Part shown: piece after piece, positions 36,782 through 50,180 of the stretch | How positions within the stretch are numbered: the first letter of the stretch is position 1 | Layout of the letters: each line of letters starts with the position of its first letter | Assembly: GCF_001039355.2 (NCBI RefSeq) | Contig: NW_019775800.1 | Location: 60,776 to 124,775, forward strand | Reading direction: 5' to 3' | DNA from: Lingula anatina | Lineage: Eukaryota; Brachiopoda; Lingulata; Lingulida; Lingulidae | DNA: 64,000 bases | Program-made: the position numbers and the translations under genes | The notes under the pieces: model-generated | Database searches by the model: none | Told to the model about the DNA's origin: nothing | Seen by the model: the letters and a program-made list of their open reading frames with translations, nothing else

Positions 36782-38982
36782 TCAGCCTTAACTGTAGGAA
36801 AATGGTCTATTTGAGTTCAACAAATTGGCATATGGAGCCTGCATGAGGTTGTATTTTTTCCCAAAATATATTGCTGGTGAAACTTAAAGTAGCAATAAAT
36901 TGTTTGTCCCAGGATTTTGAAAATCTTCTAGTTGGACAAGAGGCTGATGCTGCCAATCCTTTGTTTTGTTCTTCTCATCTTGAGGTTATGGAGGATTTAA
37001 AACTTCCCGTAACAGAAAAAAGGAGAGATTTGATTGGGAGATGCTGTTCAGGAAGGCCTGTAAGGAAAATGGTAACTGAAGAAATTGACTTGTGATGTGC
37101 TGAAAGCTACTAGTCTTGTCATTTCATGTGAAGGTTATTACATTTATTTTGTGGATCAAAGAAAATTGCTGATGGCCAAAGAGACATTTATGATTAAAAT
37201 ATAAGCAACTGTGTGATAATTAGCTCTATTCCCATTGTATACCTCTTATTTAACTTTTCAGGCATAAGTTTGAATGTTGCCAAGTAAGAAGTCAGTTTCA
37301 AAAATATGATATGTTATATATTCCAAAAGAACAGAACACGACAGAGTTTTGCCAAAGTAAAATTACATATCTGTTTTATTTTATCATAAAATAAGGGGAT
37401 TTTTTTTATTTTAAAGTTTAATTTAAAAATTTTATGGATATTACTTTTAATCACACTAGATTATTTCATTTCAAGTAATTTAACTTGCTATGTAATTTGA
37501 ACAAAACCTATTACTTAATTTATTGAGTTATTCACAATTGATGGTTATTGCTCATTAAGAAAAGATCTGTCATATATATCAATGGATTGATATTATAAAA
37601 TTTTCTATTTCATTTTGTAGATACTGGTAATTTCAGAACTGATAACATATTTTCAAAGGCAATGTTATCAATTTTTAATAAGTTCAAGGAATGTTTACGT
37701 TGTTCTAGAATTTGATGCTGTAAAAAAATTATGAGTCGGTGTTGGTTGTTAGAGTTCTCTTAGTTGATGTGATATAGCACAAGAATCTTGTCATTATATG
37801 AACAAATTTGCAGTCCCAAAGTATCCAAGATTTGCAGTCGATTGTAATCATAAATTGTATTTGTGTTCCTTAAAGATATCATACAGTATTTATATATCCT
37901 GATGAGTGGGGGTCATTTAATATTTTCTCATGAATTAAACTAAACAAGATTATAGATGATAAAAGATTACAGACCACCATTGTTCTTAATTCCCTGCAGT
38001 AGAAATTCCCCTTGGTAAAAATAAGGCATAATAACAAACAAATTTAATTCTTGATTTTAAAACTTAAGTATAAATACAACAATTTTTTATCTCCAGTCAT
38101 CATTTTATTAAGGATGAAAGGGAGTAATGCTGCAGGAATGTATCACTGTGAGCAACTGCATAATTTTGTCAGAGGGAGATGTTTGGAGGATGGTGACAGA
38201 GAGATTTTAGATAGGGTGTAACGAAACTGAGGGTACGTGAAACAGAAAGTCTGCCCTCCATTTAGTTATAATGGTTAGAGTTAGCCTGACCTAAGTGGGT
38301 TGAAATGTAGGGCAAGTGAATGTGACATGGACTTTCTATCATACCGAACTTTCTGTCATATTACAAGGGCACCAAAGTATCAATGTCAGGTATTTTTATT
38401 TGAGGAATTTTATCATTTTTAAGGTCTGGTTTTGGAAAAATAAGTAGCTTTGCAGATTATACAATCATTAATCCCAACTTTTTTCTCATATTTAAAATTT
38501 TACTTTCATCATTTTTAAAGGAAACGTGCCATATATGTGGTATTCAAGAACAAAAAGTGTATTACCTCTTGAAATAAAGATAAAAGGAAAATAAATTAAT
38601 TTTAATTTCTTACTTGCTTACATGTTTAAGCACTACAACCAAAGCTCCCAAAGCACACACAACTTATTTTTGTTAATTTAACGAATAATCCAAATATATT
38701 TCCGCTTGCATTTTTTAAATTTTATTTATTTTTAATTTTATTTTTTATTTTTTTGTATTTTTATTTTTTGCATTACATTACTGGTCCTAACTTCCTAGTT
38801 TATAAATATAATTACATATTTGTGACAGGCCGGTCGTGATCGATTTGAACACATGATCACTATTTCTTCAAACCATACTTTCAATACGGGGGGGGGGGGG
38901 TCTTCTTTTTGCTTGGAGATCGGAAAAGCCAAGCACTAGATGGCGCTGCAGTACTAGCAAGTCGGGGCTCGTCTTGGTAAAT
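36782..38982. other. 3' UTR of transporter B and spacer to ADHFE1
   Basis: It holds a small conserved open frame (listed next) and AATAAA signals at 36894 and about 38575. The rest is AT-rich spacer. A G run (38890-38900) and a less AT-rich stretch (about 38825-38982) precede the ADHFE1 start and probably include its promoter. There is no TATA box I can support. Confidence 0.5.
36913..37095 (+). other. Possible alternative 3' exon or small ORF after transporter B
   Basis: Sixty codons open from an acceptor-like tttgtcccag to TGA, translating as DFENLLVGQEADAANPLFCS and onward, ending TEEIDL. The frame (phase 0) would join exon 12 at 36277. The segment is identical to 47588-47770 in the second allele while both flanks differ at several sites. 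Splicing directly from exon 12 would replace the last membrane helix. I recognise no domain; it may simply be UTR. Confidence 0.35.
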
Positions 38983-40743
38983 ATGGCAACCTCCAGCGCA
39001 AGGGAATCTGTTCTTCATCTTCTAAGGGCGATTTCTGCAGCATCGTAAGCATAATTTCGATTTTTCTACCGAATTTGCAAGCCTTTTGCATTTCCTATTC
39101 ACGTGCACTGCATGTCAACGATTTTTGTGCACTCCTATGCTCTTTGTTAGGTTAAACGTGCCTAACCTTTCGAACCTGTGTAGAATGTTACATAATATAT
39201 AACGTTTATAGCATAAAACTTTTAAGCCCACCCACCTAAAACAGCTGAATGATTGATTATAAATAGGAACTCTGTGCTTACCTGTAAGTGTGAACTGTGT
39301 GTATAAATTTTGCTTTTTCAGATGTAAATGTCCGGCGCACTCTCAGTCTCATTCGCTGGCTGTGGCAGGTCAGTCCCCCCNNNNNNNNNNNNNNNNNNNN
39401 NNNNNNNNNNNNNNNNNNNNNNNNNNNNNNNNNNNNNNNNNNNNNNNNNNNNNNNNNNNNNNNNNNNNNNNNNNNNNNNNNNNNNNNNNNNNNNNNNNNN
39501 NNNNNNNNNNNNNNNNNNNNNNNNNNNNNNNNNNNNNNNNNNNNNNNNNNNNNNNNNNNNNNNNNNNNNNNNNNNNNNNNNNNNNNNNNNNNNNNNNNNN
39601 NNNNNNNNNNNNNNNNNNNNNNNNNNNNNNNNNNNNNNNNNNNNNNNNNNNNNNNNNNNNNNNNNNNNNNNNNNNNNNNNNNNNNNNNNNNNNNNCCCCC
39701 CCCCCCCCCCCCCTCCCTCTCTCTCTCTCTCTCTCAGTTGTGCAAAAAAGGTTCAGCTTTACATTTTGTCTGAACACAGTTTTTAACTACCAATTAAATT
39801 TCTACCATTCACTGTGCTAAAAATATTTTTATTCCCTCAGATACAATAATATATAATATTAAATTTTTAGTATCCATAGAAATAGTTGTTGTTTAAAAAA
39901 GAAAATGAAAACTAAAATTCATTTTAATTTAAATAGTGATAATCATCGTATCATTAAAAAATAATCAAGTGTCACAAATTATACCATTTACAGATGTCCT
40001 TTTTTTTAAAGCTGGAAACAAAAAATGTATGGCCACAGGGGTAGAAAGCAAAGAATATGCATTTGAGGCAAGTAACAACAATACAATCATATGCAGTAAA
40101 ATGATAAAATATAATTTAAACTTCATTGGTAGATAAAAATACTGGTAGATAAAATGATTGTAGTTATTTATTCTAATAGGCTAAGTTTTTTAATTAAATT
40201 TTGCAATAATTTATTCAAAGGCAAATAATGTTCAAAAGATTAACAGATTAGCATGCCTCCTGGTATTTGAGTAGAAAGAAGAAAAGCTGACACTTATTTT
40301 TATTTGGGGGAAAGTCTCCCTAATTATCCAATAAACATATTTCAGATGGCGTGTTCAAATATCCGCTATGGAGAGGGGGTCACACAGGAAGTGGGAATGG
40401 TGAGTTGAGGATCAAGTGTAGAAGTTTTTATTTCTGCAGGACTTTTGAAGCATATTAACCTTTCATTGTAAAAGTAATAAAACTTTAGATGGTCAATTTC
40501 GTGTTTTTATATCAAGTAAAAGGCGTTGTAAATATTGTACTTGTTACAAAATAAATAAATAAATAAATAAATAAATAAATACTTCCAGGACTTTGCCAAC
40601 ATGGGAGCTAAAAATGTCTGTGTGGTGACGGATCAGAATTTATCCAAACTTCCTGTGATGCAGACGGTAACTGACGCCCTCCACAAATCCAAGGTCAACT
40701 TCCAGGTGTTTGACAGGGTGCGTGTTGAACCCACAGATAGCAG
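38983..40743 (+). CDS. ADHFE1: ADHFE1, 5' partial copy (exons 1-5)
   Basis: Exons 38983-39044, 39322-39368, 40012-40067, 40346-40399 and 40589-40743 encode the first 124 residues, including [20 protein letters not shown] and VEPTDS. The copy stops because the contig ends at 41073; the remaining exons are found with the second copy. It differs from 49739-51325 by one residue seen (NLSKLP versus NLAKLP). After exon 3 the donor is GC (GAG/gcaagt), whereas the other copy has GT. A 315-base gap sits in intron 2. Best read as one allele of the same gene. Confidence 0.82.
39381..39695. other. Assembly gap (315 N)
   Basis: A run of N in ADHFE1 intron 2, flanked by C homopolymers and (CT)n. The other allele has only about 30 bases of (CT)n here (50145-50176). 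Frames translated through the gap are meaningless. Confidence 0.95.
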
Positions 40744-41073
40744 GTAAGGCAGGTGTGACATGATTGTGATCAGCCCCTCATAACAGTCCCACAGTTTTTT
40801 TATGTCACAAGTCTTTTAATGCATTTCAATATAGATAAACTTTACTCACAATGTGAAAAGGGCCTAAGGCCTAAAAAGTAAATCATGTTTTTAAGACAAG
40901 AAAAAATAAGACAAGGAATTTTTTTTTTCTGTACGAGTTTTAATTTTGATATATGTATGTTGAAATAGTCTGGTCAGTTTGGTTATGTTGTCTTATCACA
41001 AAGTAATATTTTTATTATAATCAAAGATATGTTTCAATGTCAGTCTAACATCTACAGTTTGCAATAACATCAC
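40744..41073. other. ADHFE1 intron 5, end of first contig
   Basis: Intron sequence nearly identical to 51326-51657. It stops at the N at 41074. Confidence 0.7.
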
Positions 41074-41074
41074 N
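41074..41074. other. Single-N contig join
   Basis: To the left is ADHFE1 intron 5. To the right the sequence jumps back to transporter B intron 1, about 11 kb upstream in gene order. This is the start of the large repeated block. Confidence 0.8.
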
Positions 41075-41844
41075 AAGCTAGCTGCTTAGATGTCTGGCAC
41101 AAATTCTTAACAGTATACTGCTCCTGGACATGTAACTGAGTTCTTTCCTTTCACAAGCTCACTTTCAACTCTTTGGATCCAACAAAATTGCTAATAATTT
41201 AGTCAATTGGCCGAGTTTAACACCAATTCAGCACCTTGTTATTTAGGTGATTCTCATTTTTGATCTCTCAAAGACTTTCGATACAGATTATCAGATAAGT
41301 TTAAAGCATGGTGTGATAAGAGGCTAAGAATGGATTTATTCTATTTAGATAACAATTAAAATCTCTGAGTTAAACAGAAACGTTTTAGGACACAGGATAC
41401 TGACAGCATCCCGGAAAATATACCAGTATATAGGAAAATGTACCAGTATATAGGAAAATGTACCAGTATATAGGAAAATATACCAGTATATAGGAAAATG
41501 TTGAAACTAAAATGTTAACTACAAAAATGCCAATTAAATTGAAGGTATTCCAGTGAAATTTTGTCTATATTTTGCAGATATTTTGCCTTCTATTTTAAAT
41601 TTTTTGTCTGACTTTCCAAAAATGTGTGAGTTATTGTTAAATATGAAAAGAAGTGTTATCTGCCATTATATATTTTCTCATAAGAATATTCTGTTTGTAA
41701 ATTTGGAAAGTTCTGTTATATGCAACAAATACAGCATATCTGTTTTAAAGCCAGGAATGGATAATATAAATAACCAGTAAATAATTTTAAAGCTTAGAAG
41801 TATATATATATATATATATATATATATCAATTTTGTCGTTCCAG
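41075..41844. other. Start of second contig; transporter B intron 1, diverged
   Basis: From about 41640 the sequence matches 30249 onward. The first about 560 bases have no counterpart in the first copy and include a 20-bp minisatellite (ccagtatataggaaaatgta, about 4 units, 41417-41503) and a MITE-like scrap (gcttagatgtctggcac, about 41084). Confidence 0.55.
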
Positions 41845-44800
41845 GCCAAGAAGAAAGGACTTAATAACACACAATCTGGATGGGTTTTTGCAGTGTTCTC
41901 CTTAACACAGTTTTTAGTCTCACCTGTGTGTGGAAAGCTAGTGAGTTATATTTATGTGATGACTATGTATGTTATATGAGGATTTGTATGTGTGTGCATG
42001 TGCGTAATTTTAAGTTGACTTACAGTATTGTGTAGACTTTGGTAGCTATTACGTATTGCAAATTGTCCCTGTTTTGACTTAGGTTACTGTTATCAACAAA
42101 TTAAAAACAATAATTACGCTATATATGAAAAGCTGAAAAGAAATAAATTATTTGGGTGCTAATGAAAGTTATAATTGATCAGGAATGTTAATTCACTAAG
42201 AAAGCCTTAAACAATTTTGCTGCACTGCTTATGTAGAAAAAATGTTTGGTCTCTTATAAAAATGAAATTATACTTTTTAATATAAAAGTGCGCATTCAGA
42301 ACAGCAGATCAAATATGGCCACCCACTTAAAAGCTTGCCTCTTAATTCCCGATTAGACACTGAATAGATTCTCAAGGGGATTACACAACAAGCAGTGAAG
42401 TGGGTCGGCTGTATTTAATCTGTGGATCTGTTAGTTCATTGTTCTGCATACGCTCTATGAAGTTATCATTAATTTCAGCTGCCAGTTGTGGGCTCCAGGT
42501 TTATGTTTTTAAGTGGTACCTTTCTGGGAGGTGGCTGTGTTATAATATTTGGGTAAGAAGAATTTAAGAAATTTAAACTTACAATTACACAAAAATGACC
42601 GGGATTGAATTTCTTAAATCCTTTAGATAGATTATTTAGTCACGAGATAATCCCTTATCTTTTCTTAGAACTCTGTTTTTACTGATAAATGCTAAAGATT
42701 TTCTTCTTAAAATTTATATAATCTATATTATTTATATATTATATAAATAAAATATACAAAAAAAAATTATATTTAATTAATTGAATAAACAGTATTACTA
42801 TTATTATTGTTGTCATGTTATTAAAATGACTATTATTATTATCAACAGAAATTGAGTATTGATACAGGTTTCTTCTTTTATAAGTATGTTAGATAAGATC
42901 AATTTCAACGATGGGGGGATGATGTTTTTGGCATTTTGCCTGGTGACCCGGATCTTCATGTCCATTGGTTGCACAGCCGCCACCACCGCTGCCTTCGCAA
43001 TCTGTATAAACTCATTTCCAAACGCCGTTGCAACAGTTTTGGTGAGTCAAAATTTGTTATGCTTTACAAGTGTGATTGTTGAATTTCTTTTAAGTATTTG
43101 CATTTATTTATTTCAACAGCTTTGGAAAGAAGTTGTTTGTGGTGATTTTTGAGTGTTGGATGTTGTATTTATTTTATTTATTTATTTATTTTTATTTATT
43201 TATTATAATTATTATTTATTTTATTTATTTTATTTATTTTATTTTATTTATTTATTTTTTTTTTTTTTTTTTTTTGAAGTATAATATAGGACTTCTTAAA
43301 ATTTTTACACAAACTGAAGTAGACCAAGTTTTTAATTCTTAATTCAAAACTTATTATCAGGCTTAATTTCCTTTATGAAACTGGTCCCATATGCTACTGA
43401 TATTTGTTGTCTGTTGCAGGGAGTACTGGAGACTTTCACAGGACTGGGAATGATGCTGGGCCCAGCCATTGGAGGTGTCTTGTATGAAGTAAGTATTGTG
43501 TCTCTTTTACACTGTGCTGTGACCCCTTCAAAAGCAGGGTGATTGTAAAATTTTGGATGATGTTGACAAGTCTTTTGTGAGTGTATTTTGAACTGTTCCA
43601 TACACTGGCAAATCCCCTAAAGAGTGCTGGAGACTCAGCGAAAGATGGCTTGGGCAGCTGTCTAGATCACCTGCAAGGCCAGGACAATACTTAGGGAGCG
43701 TTCCCATAACCCTGTCACACTCGCTGGATCGATCTAACTCCTCTGGGATTCTCGCTAAGTTGCATTCAGCTTAATGTTTAGCACGCCTCCTCGTAACTTA
43801 TACCCCGTTCACACTTCAGTCATTTATTCGAATAAATAGAGAATTAGGTCCCAATTTGTGAAGTGATTATAAACTTGAAGTTTTTTTTTTTTTTTTTTAA
43901 TAACATTGTATTCATTTGCATTATTTCCAGCTGATGATAATATATTTTTTTGTTTGTTTGTTTTTGTTTTTTGTAACATTGTATGTATTTCCCACATTTT
44001 AGGCTGGTGGGTACATGTTGCCATTCCTGGTGCTAGGTATAGTCATGGTCATCACAGTGCCCATTACATTTGTGCTTCTACCAAAACATGAAGGTAAGAA
44101 AATAGCCCATTATAAAATATATATATATACATTTTTTAAATGATATATGTACTGGCTACACAAAAATCTAAAACAGTGTTATGTCATCATCTTAAGATTT
44201 CTACCAGTGGACACAAGGAGTTTACACAATGAAAATCATGCTAGATTATGAACAATGGCAAGACCACTATGGGAAATCTGACTACAGTACCCCTCTTGTT
44301 TGTTGAGAGTGGCTTTCCTATGACATGATTTATGTTGTCACTTTTCATCGTTTCACCCAACAATTTCACTTGCCACTGTCACAACAATCCTATTAATTAA
44401 TTTTTTTATTGATGAACATTTATTACTCAACAAACTGAACAGTGTACATTGTTTGAAGGGTGACATTTATAAAGTGCATGATGTGCAGCAAGATAGTAAC
44501 TTAAAATATCCAAAATATCTCATTCACCCAATTTTCTTCTCACTTTTCTCTAAAGCTGTACAGTATATATTTCCCACTGTCTTGGTTACAGATAAGGACC
44601 AGTCTTCAAATGGCTCCATGTGGCAGCTACTGAAGAGCCCTTCTGGACTGGTCATCTGTCTGACCATCATGATGTCTGCTATAGTCTGGGCAGCACTGGA
44701 CCCCACCCTGCAGCCACATCTTGAAGATGTAATGAAGCCAAGTTTATATCAGGACTAACTTTGAATTAACCTGGAAAAGACTGATTAACATCAGTATATT

Positions 44801-47457
44801 TAAAGATTAACACCCAAGGCATTTGCATTAGATAAGACAGTGTGTTAGTAATGACATTGTGTTAGTTATGACAGCGTGTAAGCTATGATATTGTTTTAGG
44901 TGTGACAGTGTGTTAGGTTTGAAAATGTATTGGGTGTGAAAGTGTGTTAGCTATGACCATCACTTATCAAACTTTCATTATGTTATTATATTTTACTTTT
45001 CAGTTTGACCTGAGTGCAGACATTATTGGGTTGGTTTTCCTGTTGAGCTCAGCATTTTATGCCATAACATCACCAATCTGGGGGAAAATTGCAGATAAGA
45101 TGGTATGTGAAACTCCAAAGGTTGAGAGAGAGAGATGCATGTGAGGACTTAATACACGTGGAATTCAGAGTAAATTGTCTCAATTTTCTTTGAAGACTAT
45201 TAAGAACAACTCTGTTAAATCTGTCTTACTAGTACGTATATATTCTCTCTGTATGTGTGTCTGTGTGTACATGTCAGTGTGTTTTTTTTACACGTTGATA
45301 AACAAATAAATTTTATACCATGTGTATATGCATCAATGAAACCACTACATTGAAATATTTATTCGTAAGAATTGTTTATTTTTCAGTACGACAGTAAACC
45401 CCTGGTCATAGTAGGACTCCTCATCACGGGGCTGTGTTGCTTACTCCTTGGACCTTCTCCTATATTAGGCTTTCCCAAAGACTATCAGTTAGTACTGTTC
45501 TACAAGGTTCAAGAGTAAAATTATTGAAAAAGTCCCAAAGTCTTTTTTTATATGTCTGCATGTCATTCTAAGATACTTACTTTACCAAATACAGACTTTA
45601 AAAATGATAAAAGTCTTCGTAACCTGATGTTGTTATTTTCATTAAAAACAAATTATTTGGGTTTTTCCAGTGATCATTACTGGGAGAAAACTGCTCATTT
45701 TAAGAAAATTTTATTTATAAGGGGAAAATCACATATAGGAAATTTTAACTAACATATTAATTGCACAGTTAGTAAGACTAACAGATTTAGCTTATGTTTC
45801 ACCTTTGACCTTAAGGTTAATTGTCAGTTCGTACAATGGGACTGTTTGTCAGCATGTTTGACTTTTGATTTTGTCATTTCAGTGAGTTGTGGCTGGACCT
45901 AGTGTCAGTGTCAGTAATGGGGTTGTCAGTCAGCATGTCAGTTGTACCGACCTTTGACCTCATGATGTGGGTGGCAGAGTAAGTGCAGGATTGACCAATA
46001 AGAAACCTCCAACGTCTCACATGATTAAAAAAATGATAAGTTTCTGGTATTCCAGGGTATGCACAGTCCTAGGACACATATCACAGTGTCGTAATTGGTA
46101 AAATGTGGGGATTGAAGTTTGCACTTGGTCTCATATAGATTGATAAAGCATCACTTGCAAATTTATATATACAAATTATATATGCTGAAAAGCATATAGC
46201 TTAGCATATAGATTTTGAAACAGTAATTGAAAATGCCATCAGCAGTATGCGTGATGCACTCAGGTGCTATAAATAGAATATTTACAATCTAGTAATGAGT
46301 CAGGATGTGGAGTGGGCTAAAACAATTTATCAATGTATGTCCTCCCTTCCTTCATTTATTAATTTATTTATCAAAGAGTTTTTTATTCTTATTCCCCTCA
46401 GGGACGCAGGGCTAGATGAGAGTATAGGGACGTATGGTCTAGTAGCAGGGCTTTGGACAGCTGCATATGCCTTAGGGTAGGTGGAGTATAGTTATTTCAG
46501 CAATATTCTACAGAAGCTTAAGCATAATATTTGAAAACAAGCTTCACTATTTGACTACTGATTAATGATTTGAAAAAGAAAGATGGCACTTGTAATTAAA
46601 CCCCTGATACTGTTGCACCAAATACATTGTCATATCAGCCACACTGTCACATCTAACACACTATCATATCCACCACACTGTCACATCTAACACACTATCA
46701 TATCCACCACACTGTCACATCTAACACACTATCATATCCACCACACTGTCACATCTAACACACTATCATATCCACCACACTGTCACATCTAACACACTGT
46801 CACACATAACACACTGTCTTGTCTTAAAACTGTCACACCTAACACATTGTTCTGTATGAAACACTGTTACACCTAACACACTATGTCATTTCCTACACAT
46901 TTTCTCACCCAGTGCACTATTACAGTTAATTTGTCCATTTGTATATTTCAGAGAATTTATAGGCCCAGTAGCTGGTGGATACTTTCTAGATACGGTTGAG
47001 TTCACGGGGGAGATGAACTTTATTGCTTTGGGCTGTGCAGTGGTTGTAAGTTATAATAATTATTATTTTTATATTTAATATGTAACTTAGAGGTGAAGTT
47101 AAATGAAATTGCATTTACTAGATTGTAAATTACAAATTTTTTATCATACTCAGTGCTTTTTATATTTTTAAAACCACTATTCAGAATGTATTAATTTATT
47201 TGCTTGTGCATTTTATAATCTCGCTGTTTAATGGGTTGATCTTTCAGTCTGTTTTAACCTTCCTTCTTTGGCTCTATGAAAAGTTATGCAAGAAAGGAGA
47301 GGAAGACGAAGAGGAAGAGGAAGAGAATGCTGGGAAAAATAAGGAAGACACAAGCCCTCTTTTGACCTCTTATGATATTCTTACAGCCTCAACCAATACA
47401 CGACCCATGTTAAATGTCAGTCATTTGCCATCTACTGGCTATTTCCATGAACCCTAG
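41845..47457 (+). CDS. SLC18B1-like transporter B, second copy (exons 2-13)
   Basis: Twelve exons: 41845-41940, 42479-42552, 42885-43041, 43420-43488, 44003-44093, 44592-44728, 45004-45102, 45387-45487, 45883-45978, 46402-46476, 46952-47045, 47248-47457. Every exon has the same length as in 30430-36781 and all splice sites are intact. Exon 1 (N-terminal tail and helix 1) is missing because the contig starts inside intron 1. Residue changes are few: TVEFTGE for TVQFTGE and altered residues in the Glu-rich tail (GEEDEEEE, NAGKNK). It encodes no new function; it is most likely the other allele of 28979-36781. Confidence 0.85.
42287..42457. mobile_element. Short fold-back MITE, second allele
   Basis: Counterpart of 30938-31089. 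It has an internal insertion (gattagacactgaatagat region) and decayed ends (TGCGCATTCAGAAC, GTTCTGCATACGC). Confidence 0.6.
43694..43800. mobile_element. Truncated fold-back MITE, second allele
   Basis: It matches the left half of 32306-32577 (GAGCGTTCCCATAACCCTG, CTCGCTAAGTTGCATTCAGC) and then breaks off into unrelated sequence. The first allele has the whole element. Confidence 0.6.
46635..46800. repeat. 34-bp minisatellite, second allele, 4 units
   Basis: Same unit and position (intron 11) as the 12-unit array at 35627-36030. Confidence 0.9.
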
Positions 47458-49448
47458 TCAGCCTTAACTGCAGGAAAATGGTCCATTTGAGTCCAACAAA
47501 TTGGCATATGGAGCCTGCATGAGGTTGTATTTTTCCCAAAATATATTGCTGGTGAAACTAAAAGTAGCAATAAATTGTTTGTCCCAGGATTTTGAAAATC
47601 TTCTAGTTGGACAAGAGGCTGATGCTGCCAATCCTTTGTTTTGTTCTTCTCATCTTGAGGTTATGGAGGATTTAAAACTTCCCGTAACAGAAAAAAGGAG
47701 AGATTTGATTGGGAGATGCTGTTCAGGAAGGCCTGTAAGGAAAATGGTAACTGAAGAAATTGACTTGTGATGTGCTGAAAGCTACTAGTCCTGTCATTTC
47801 AAATAAAGGTTATTACATTAATTTTGTGGATCAAAAGAAAGTGCTGATGGCCAAAGAGATATTTATGATTAAAATGTAAGCAACTGTGTGATAATTAGCT
47901 CTATTCCCATTGTATACCTCTTATTTATCTTTTCAGGCATAAGATTGAATGTTGCCAAGTAAAAAGTAAATTTCAAAAATATGATATGTTATATATTCCA
48001 AAAGTAAAGAACATGACAGAGTTTTGCCAAAGTAAAGTTACATATCTGTATTATTTTATCGTAAAATAAGGGGATTTTTTTAATTTGAAAGTTTAATTTA
48101 AAGGTTTTATGGATATTATTTTTAATCACACTAGATTATTTCATTTCAAGTAATTTAACTTGCTATGTAATTTGAACAAAACCCATTACTTAATTTATTG
48201 AGTTATTCACAATTAATGGTTATTGCTCATTAAGAAAAGATCTGTCATACATATCAGTGGATTAATATTATAAAATTGTCTATTTTATTTTGTAGATACT
48301 GGTAATTTCAGAACTGATAACATATTTTCAAAGGCAATGTTATCAATTTTTAATAAGTTCAAGGAATGTTTATGTTGTTCTAGAATTTGATGCTGTAAAA
48401 AAATTATGAGTCAGTGTTGGTTGTTAGAGTTCTCTTAGTTGATGTGATATAGCACAAGAATCTTGTCATAATAGGAACAAATTTGCAGTCCCAAAGTACC
48501 TAAGATTTGCAGTCGATTATAATCATAAATTGTATTTGTGTTCCTTAAAGATATCATGCAGTATTTATATATCCTGATGAGTGAGGGTCATTTAATATTT
48601 TCTCATGAATTAAACAAAACAAGATTATAGATGATAAAAGATTACAGACCACCATTGTTCTTAATTCCCTGCAGTAGAAATTAACCCTGGTAAAAATAAG
48701 GCATAATAACAAACAGATTTAATTCTTGATTTTAAAACCTAACTATAAATACAACAATTTTTTTATATCTCCAATCATCATTTTATTTAGGATGAAAGGG
48801 AGTAATGCTGCAGGAATGTATCACTGTGAGCAACTGCATAATTTTGTCAGAGGGGGATGTTAGGAGGATGGTGACAGAGATTTTAGATAGGGTGTAATGA
48901 AACTGAGGGTACGTGAAACAGAAAGTCTGCCCTCCATTTAGTTATAATGGTTAAGGTTAGCCTGACCTAAGTGGGTCAAAATGTAGGGCAAGTGAATGTG
49001 ACATGGACTTTCTATCACACCAGACTTTCTGTCATATTACAAGGGCACCAAAGTATCAATGTCAGCCTGTCAGGTATTTTTATTTGAGGAATTTTATCAT
49101 TTTTAAGGTCTGGTTTTGGAAAAATAAGTAGTTTTGCAGATTATACAATCATTAATCCCAACTTTTTTCTCATATTTAAAATTTTACTTTCATCATTTTT
49201 AAAGGAAACATGCCATATATGTGGTATTCAAGAACAAAAAGTGTATTACCTCTTGAAATATAGATAGAAGGAAAATAAATTAATTTTAATTTCTTACTTG
49301 CTTACATATGTTTAAGCACTACAGCCAAAGCTCCCAAGCACACACAACTTATTTTTTTAATGAAACGAATAATCCAAATATATTTCCGCTTGCATTTTTT
49401 AAATTTTATTTATTTATTAATTTTATTATTATTATTATTTTTTTATAT

Positions 49449-49505
<57 letters not shown>

Positions 49506-49738
49506 TTTTTATTTTTTTTTTGCATTACATTACTGGTCCTAACTTCTTAGTTTATAAATATAATTACATATTTGTGACAGGCCGGTCGTGGTCGATTTAA
49601 ACACATGATCACTTTTTCTTCAAACAATACTTTCTACTATACGGGGGGGGAGGGGGTCTTCTTTTTGCTTGGAGATCGGAAAAGCCAAGCACTAGATGGC
49701 GCTACAGTACTTGCAAGTCCGGGATCGTCTTGGTAAAT
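47458..49738. other. 3' UTR/spacer between transporter B and ADHFE1, second allele
   Basis: Collinear with 36782-38982. It includes the identical small open frame at 47588-47770, a long (TTTA)n tract (49430-49505) and the G run before ADHFE1. Confidence 0.6.
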
Positions 49739-50145
49739 ATGGCAACCTCCAGCGCAAGGGAATCTGTTCTTCATCTTCTGAGGGCGATTTCTGCAGCATC
49801 GTAAGCATAATTTCGATTTTTCTACCGAATTTGCAAGCCTTTTGCATTTCCTATTCATGTGCACTGCATGTCAACGATTTTTTTGTGCACTCCTATACTC
49901 TTTGTTAGGATAAACGTGCCCTACCTTTCGAACCTGTGTAAACTGTTACATAATAACGTTTATATATAGCATAAAACTTTTAAGCCCACCCACCTAAAGC
50001 AGCTGAACAGCTGAACGATTGATTATAAATAGGAACCCTGTGCTTACCTGTATATGTGAACTGTGTGTATAAGTTTTGCTTTTTCAGATGTAAATGTCCG
50101 GCCCACTCTCAGTCTCATTCGTTGGCTGTTGCAGGTCAGTCCCAT

Positions 50146-50180
<35 letters not shown>

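Noticed and set aside
39290-39820. Frames through the N run at ADHFE1 intron 2
   Set aside because: Mostly unknown residues; the only real coding part is the 47-bp exon 2.
41845-47457. An independent third SLC18B1 paralogue
   Set aside because: Near-identical introns, identical exon lengths, and a missing exon exactly at a contig join favour an allele.
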